NCBI GenBank assembly: GCA_013374385.1
Contig: QBUR01000160.1
Location: 1 to 9,441 of the forward strand
Length of the DNA: 9,441 nt
Reading direction: 5' to 3'
Source of the DNA: Candidatus Methanocomedens sp.
GTDB lineage: Archaea > Halobacteriota > Methanosarcinia > Methanosarcinales > Methanocomedenaceae
A model generated the notes under the pieces. It searched no databases. It saw nothing but the letters and a program-made list of their open reading frames with translations, and was not told the origin of the DNA. This document shows positions 6,054 to 9,441 of the stretch, piece after piece; position 1 is the first letter of the stretch, and every line of letters starts with the position of its first letter. Made by a program: the position numbers and the translations under genes.

Positions 6054-6071
6054 GCTACTGGCTAGAGTAGC
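6054..6071 (-). other. Second hairpin between tRNA-Val and its terminator
   Basis: GCTACT (6054-6059) and AGTAGC (6066-6071) form a 6-base stem around a 6-base loop, 11 bases past the tRNA CCA end on the minus strand. With the stronger hairpin that follows, it makes the tRNA 3' trailer a two-hairpin structure. It could be a processing intermediate or a small RNA; no function is assigned. Confidence 0.35.
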
Positions 6072-6081
6072 TGTTAGTAGA

Positions 6082-6158
6082 TGGTGGGCCCGCGGAGATT
6101 CGAACTCCGGATCCCCGCCGTGTAAAGGCGATGTCATAACCGACTAGACCACAGGCCC
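6082..6158 (-). tRNA. tRNA-Val (anticodon UAC), CCA encoded
   Basis: The acceptor strand GGGCCTG (5' end at 6158) pairs with CGGGCCC before the discriminator A and an encoded CCA (6084-6082). The anticodon arm has the loop TTTACAC, giving the anticodon TAC (complement of 6122-6124), which reads GUA and other valine codons. The T arm contains GTTCGAATC between CGGAG and CTCCG. Length is 77 nt with CCA, with no intron. The gene stands alone, with a TATA box about 57 bases upstream. Confidence 0.95.
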
Positions 6159-6210
6159 AATGTGTCCTGCAATACAATAGTATGCAGATGCTACCTTACT
6201 TGTAATAAGT

Positions 6211-6219
6211 GATATATAG
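6211..6219 (-). promoter_or_regulatory. Putative TATA box for tRNA-Val
   Basis: On the minus strand CTCTATATATC reads as an archaeal TATA box. It would start transcription near 6190, leaving a 5' leader of about 30 bases for RNase P to remove. No better box lies between it and the tRNA. Confidence 0.5.
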
Positions 6220-6318
6220 AGTTTTTTAGTTATCCTGTAATGCAGGGGCACTGTAAAAGTGGGCATAATTGAGCATAGTTAATGCGTGGCAAATATGTCA
6301 TAGAAAATGAATGGAGGT

Positions 6319-6406
6319 AAAAGCCGTATCCAGATGGCTAATACACATTTAACGTATAGTAGGTAAAACGTGTTTCGAATTGAATTTATTCGTAGACACG
6401 GCTTTT
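6319..6406. other. Structured inverted-repeat region in the intergenic space
   Basis: The stretch 6159-6459 has no recognisable gene. Within it, AAAAGCCGTATC (6319-6330) matches the reverse complement of GACACGGCTTTT (6395-6406) at 11 of 12 bases. Inside lie a smaller inverted repeat, CGAAT/ATTCG (6376-6380, 6388-6392), and a weak ACACATTT/AAAACGTGT pairing, so a branched fold of about 88 nt is possible. On the plus strand it is followed by TTTTATAAAATATATATA. It may be a small RNA or the 3' region of the helicase transcript. Confidence 0.35.
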
Positions 6407-6436
6407 ATAAAATATATATAGTCAGTCATACTACTA

Positions 6437-6462
6437 TAGTTTGTGGTCATACGAACAAACTA
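6437..6462 (-). terminator. Hairpin overlapping the helicase stop codon
   Basis: TAGTTTGT (6437-6444) and ACAAACTA (6455-6462) are perfect 8-base arms around a 10-base loop. The right arm contains the TAG stop of the helicase (6460-6462). No T-run follows directly, so it is more likely a 3'-end or stability element than a classic terminator. Confidence 0.4.
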
Positions 6463-9282
6463 ATCCCAGAACCTCTTGGTTCGTACATAATTCCGCTCAG
6501 CTTCCAGGATATCCCGGTAGAATACATCCTCATCCACACGCATCTTACGTATTACCCTGGATGCAGTTTCCGGGCCCAATCCCCTGCTTGCCAGTGCAAT
6601 GACAGCACTCCTGCCGTGAGACAGCACCAGACTGGCATTTCGGTGCACCCTGCGAGCCCGTTTCAATTCATCTGAAGTTTTTTCTGTTTTACGTACCAGC
6701 TTAATCTCCTCTTCTTCCCAGGGCTTCAGAGCAGCAATCATCCTGCTGTTGCACAAAGGACATTCAGGCACTTCCGGTACCCGGGATACCTTGGTTCGGG
6801 ACTCCCATTTCTTGCAGGTCACACAGAACAGTATCACACGGTCGTTCATTATCCTGTCTTTCAAAGCTTCGATAATGGAAGCATCCGCTCTTGCCGGAGA
6901 TACCAGGTCCCTGCCGCCCATGAAACCTGATGTTCCGATGGGGCTTGCCTTTTGGACTATCAGTGCTACTTCCCCAGCTGCGACACGGTTAATTAGATCC
7001 ATAGTCCTGCCAATATCCAGTTTATCCTGGAAAATCTCCCTGACAGCTTCATCATACATGGGGCTTCCTTCATACACATCCAGCAGCCGTTGCATACTTA
7101 TACGTGAATAATCCGTATCCATACCCAGGGCACCGAACTTCTTGGCTACCTGTATCATCTTCCATTTGAAGAACGTGGTATGTTTCAGGGACATCTCGAT
7201 TATCGGTTCCACGTGGGCAGGGTCCAGTTCTTGTATAAGTTTAACCACATCCGCTGCACCAATGCGCGCGGGCAGGTCAAGTTTTATCCTGTAAGGGTCA
7301 ATCTCCATAGCAACACTGGTACCCAGCCTTGCTGAAAGCAGGGCGGTAAGTATTCCACCCAGGGTATTGTTCACCTTATGCCCCCCGCACACGTTGATGA
7401 TAACAGACCCCACTGCATTCTCCACCACAATACTATCTCTGTCCGGTACTGCATACCCTTCATCCACCTGTTTGCGAATTACTTCCAGCACACCAAGAGC
7501 CGTATCCTTATCAGTAGGATAGCTCTCCATACTCTGCCCGATTATTTCATCCTTAGATAGTTTGTCCCTGACGTTCTTTCCAATGTATGACCTGATCCGG
7601 GAGACCTCATTTGCTACGCCGTAAGGTACTGGTATCTCTTCACCCACCCAGGATGGTATTTCACCCCCCGGGTCCCGCACCGGCTCCACCTTGATGCGCC
7701 TGCGCTCGTCCAGTATCTCCATCACCCTCCACATCTCACCCCTGGCAATGAAGACGGCCCCCGGTCTTATGAAATTTACAATGAATATTTCATCCAGCAT
7801 GCCCACAGGCCTGCCGCTCACCATGTCCAGCACGTCATATTTCTTTTCATCAGGTATCATGGACAGGTTGGCATAATAGTACTGCCAGCTTTTGCGACGC
7901 CTCCCCAGCTTGTTATTATCTTTTTCATACCAGACCAATCTGGTATCACTTACTTGCTGCAATATCCGGTCAATTTCTTTCTGGCTTGTATTGCGGAATG
8001 GGTAGGCCCTTGTCACAATATCATGGATTCGCCCGCTGTCCAGTTCACCGAAATCCAGTACCATACCGGCAATCTGGTTCGCCAGTGTGTCAGCCGACCC
8101 TTCATGGATAAGCGTCTCTTCGATCAACCCCTCATGTGCCCTTTGGATAATGGCCCATGCTTCAAGCACATCATCGGGGCTGGTGGCAATGATGGTTCCT
8201 TTTGAGGTCTCATGTATCCGGTGTCCTGCCCGCCCCACTCTCTGGATAAGCCTGGACACTTCCCGTGGGGACATATACTGTACCACATGGTCCACGTCCC
8301 CGATATCAATACCCAGTTCCATGGAACTGGTGCAGATAAGCCCCCTGAGTTCGCCTGCCTTGAACAGATCTTCCATTTCAATCCTGGCCTCTTTTGACAG
8401 GGAACCGTGATGAACGCCAATGGACAATTCCTGCATCCTGAACCTGGAACCCAGGGCTTCGGCAGCCTCCCTGGTATTTACGAATATCAGCGTGGATTTA
8501 TGTGAATACACGATGTCGCCGATTACACGCAGGTGCGATGCCATCTCAGGTGTACACATCAAGCTGCGGGCACTGGAGCGGTCGTCTGGAGTGACCTGCG
8601 GCGTAATCACATTGAATTCCAGATCTTTATAAATAGAGACTTCCACCACATCTATTTCCCGATGAGAGCCTGCCAGGAATCGTGCTACAGTGACCGGACT
8701 GCCCACAGTAGCCGACAGTCCAATCCTCTGGAACTCACCTGCTACCTCCACCAGCCGTTCAAGGCCAATTGACAACTGGGCGCCCCGCTTGCTGGCCGCC
8801 AGTTCATGCACTTCGTCTATCACGACATGCCGTACCGAAGCCAGGTTCTTGCGCAGCCGGCTGCCAGTCAGCATTATCTGGAGGGTCTCAGGGGTGGTGA
8901 TGAGCACGTCAGGGGGGTGAGTGCTCTGCTTCTGGCGCTGGTATTTTGAGGTGTCCCCGTGGCGCACCTGGACATTGATGTTCATTTCCCTACCCATTCG
9001 CTCCAACCGTAAGAGCATGTCCCGGTTCAGTGCCCGAAGCGGAGTAATATATAATGCAGATATGCCGGCGCGCTCTTCAGCCGGACGGTTCAGGATATGA
9101 TGGAACACGGGCAGCACTGCACTTTCAGTCTTACCGCTGCCAGTGGGTGCAATGAGTAGCAGGTTCTGGTTTTTGAGTAATTTTGGAATGGTACGTACCT
9201 GTGGCTCGGTGGGCTGGGTAAATCCCATTTTGGAAAGAATCGCCTGTATATCGGGGTGTAGTTTATTGAAAATATCTGACAT
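6460..9282 (-). CDS. Lhr-type superfamily 2 DEAD/DEAH-box helicase
   Basis: This 940-aa ATP-dependent nucleic-acid helicase belongs to the archaeal Lhr (large helicase-related) family, linked to DNA repair and replication-fork or RNA processing. Motifs appear in order: PTEPQ (24-28), motif I APTGSGKT (45-52), Ia TPLRALN (80-86), II DEVH (156-159), III SAT (190-192), IV LIFVNTR (265-271), V SSMELGIDIGDVD (319-331) and VI QRVGRAGHR (347-355). Winged-helix and barrel-like Lhr regions follow. The C-terminal part has a probable zinc site (C820, C823, C841, C844), a charged linker, a helix-hairpin-helix-like ALASRGLGPETASRVI stretch (about 897-912) and a basic end. The ATG is the natural start, with a TATA box about 46 bases upstream. 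The gene is complete, and I see no damage. The specific Lhr subgroup is not decided. Confidence 0.93.
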   Translation of the reverse strand: MSDIFNKLHPDIQAILSKMGFTQPTEPQVRTIPKLLKNQNLLLIAPTGSGKTESAVLPVFHHILNRPAEERAGISALYITPLRALNRDMLLRLERMGREMNINVQVRHGDTSKYQRQKQSTHPPDVLITTPETLQIMLTGSRLRKNLASVRHVVIDEVHELAASKRGAQLSIGLERLVEVAGEFQRIGLSATVGSPVTVARFLAGSHREIDVVEVSIYKDLEFNVITPQVTPDDRSSARSLMCTPEMASHLRVIGDIVYSHKSTLIFVNTREAAEALGSRFRMQELSIGVHHGSLSKEARIEMEDLFKAGELRGLICTSSMELGIDIGDVDHVVQYMSPREVSRLIQRVGRAGHRIHETSKGTIIATSPDDVLEAWAIIQRAHEGLIEETLIHEGSADTLANQIAGMVLDFGELDSGRIHDIVTRAYPFRNTSQKEIDRILQQVSDTRLVWYEKDNNKLGRRRKSWQYYYANLSMIPDEKKYDVLDMVSGRPVGMLDEIFIVNFIRPGAVFIARGEMWRVMEILDERRRIKVEPVRDPGGEIPSWVGEEIPVPYGVANEVSRIRSYIGKNVRDKLSKDEIIGQSMESYPTDKDTALGVLEVIRKQVDEGYAVPDRDSIVVENAVGSVIINVCGGHKVNNTLGGILTALLSARLGTSVAMEIDPYRIKLDLPARIGAADVVKLIQELDPAHVEPIIEMSLKHTTFFKWKMIQVAKKFGALGMDTDYSRISMQRLLDVYEGSPMYDEAVREIFQDKLDIGRTMDLINRVAAGEVALIVQKASPIGTSGFMGGRDLVSPARADASIIEALKDRIMNDRVILFCVTCKKWESRTKVSRVPEVPECPLCNSRMIAALKPWEEEEIKLVRKTEKTSDELKRARRVHRNASLVLSHGRSAVIALASRGLGPETASRVIRKMRVDEDVFYRDILEAERNYVRTKRFWD

Positions 9283-9321
9283 GTCTTTAGAAACTCATGT
9301 TTCTTATTGTTTTGACTTCAA

Positions 9322-9332
9322 GTTTTTTATAA
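9322..9332 (-). promoter_or_regulatory. TATA box of the helicase gene
   Basis: On the minus strand TGTTATAAAAAACTTG is a good archaeal TATA box centred near 9328. The start would be near 9303, giving a leader of about 20 bases. That leader contains a small inverted repeat, GAAAC/GTTTC (9289-9293, 9298-9302). No clear Shine-Dalgarno precedes the ATG. A second AT-rich candidate lies further up, near 9350-9360. Confidence 0.5.
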
Positions 9333-9441
9333 CATGTGTAGATAACAGACATATTTTATCAAATTGCAGATATAACTGTTGGAGTTGTGCTCAGCAAAAG
9401 AAATTGAAGGGCATTCATCAAAAGTATGCAAGTGGGGTGGG
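9333..9441. other. Window end, no supportable gene
   Basis: The last bases hold a second AT-rich promoter-like stretch. A plus-strand frame is open from the TTG near 9379 to the window edge (about 21 codons), without a recognisable motif or ribosome binding site. It could be the start of a divergent gene, but there is too little to call it. Confidence 0.3.

Noticed and set aside
6082..6158. tRNA-Val as an attachment site for an integrated element
   Set aside because: I found no second copy of the tRNA 3' end in the window and no integrase gene.
8124..8420. A 98-aa minus-strand ORF inside the helicase
   Set aside because: It is an alternative frame of the helicase gene covering motifs V and VI; the main frame is intact and conserved.
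1..9441. CRISPR array or tandem repeats
   Set aside because: No regularly spaced repeated unit was seen; the repeats found are isolated inverted repeats.

Overview
The window is archaeal and most likely from a euryarchaeon of the Methanosarcinales or a related methanogen/ANME lineage. The evidence is a group II chaperonin (thermosome), an archaeal TATA-binding protein with two tandem repeats, an archaeal Lhr-type helicase, TATA-like boxes placed about 25 bases before starts, and a dockerin-type surface-protein fragment next to a group II intron reverse transcriptase. The taxonomic placement is inferred from gene content and style, not from a database comparison.

Left part (1-3305), all on the minus strand: a TATA-binding protein gene leads a compact pair with a TatD-like metal-dependent hydrolase (4-base GTGA overlap), followed by a separately promoted thermosome subunit that ends in a hairpin terminator. 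These are ordinary housekeeping genes for transcription initiation and protein folding.

Middle part (3306-5930) is accessory and damaged. A minus-strand remnant of a surface protein (an Ig/PKD-like module followed by a two-repeat dockerin) keeps its C-terminus and terminator. It has lost its N-terminal part and carries one apparent frameshift. It abuts a plus-strand group II intron with an intact 495-aa reverse transcriptase/maturase and textbook domain V and domain VI, but with no room for ribozyme domains I-III: the element looks 5'-truncated. After a gene-less stretch comes a 64-aa antitoxin-like protein, nearly leaderless, whose overlapping downstream partner stops after six codons.

Right part (5930-9441): several hairpins, a tRNA-Val(UAC) on the minus strand with encoded CCA and a structured, T-rich downstream region, a roughly 300-base intergenic region with two inverted-repeat structures, and a complete 940-aa Lhr-family superfamily 2 helicase on the minus strand with its own promoter. 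The last 160 bases hold that promoter and no supportable gene.

The most interesting area is 3500-5930: a ribozyme-less but ORF-intact group II intron beside a broken dockerin gene, followed by an orphan antitoxin-like gene. I did not find clear evidence of a wholly new multi-gene system.
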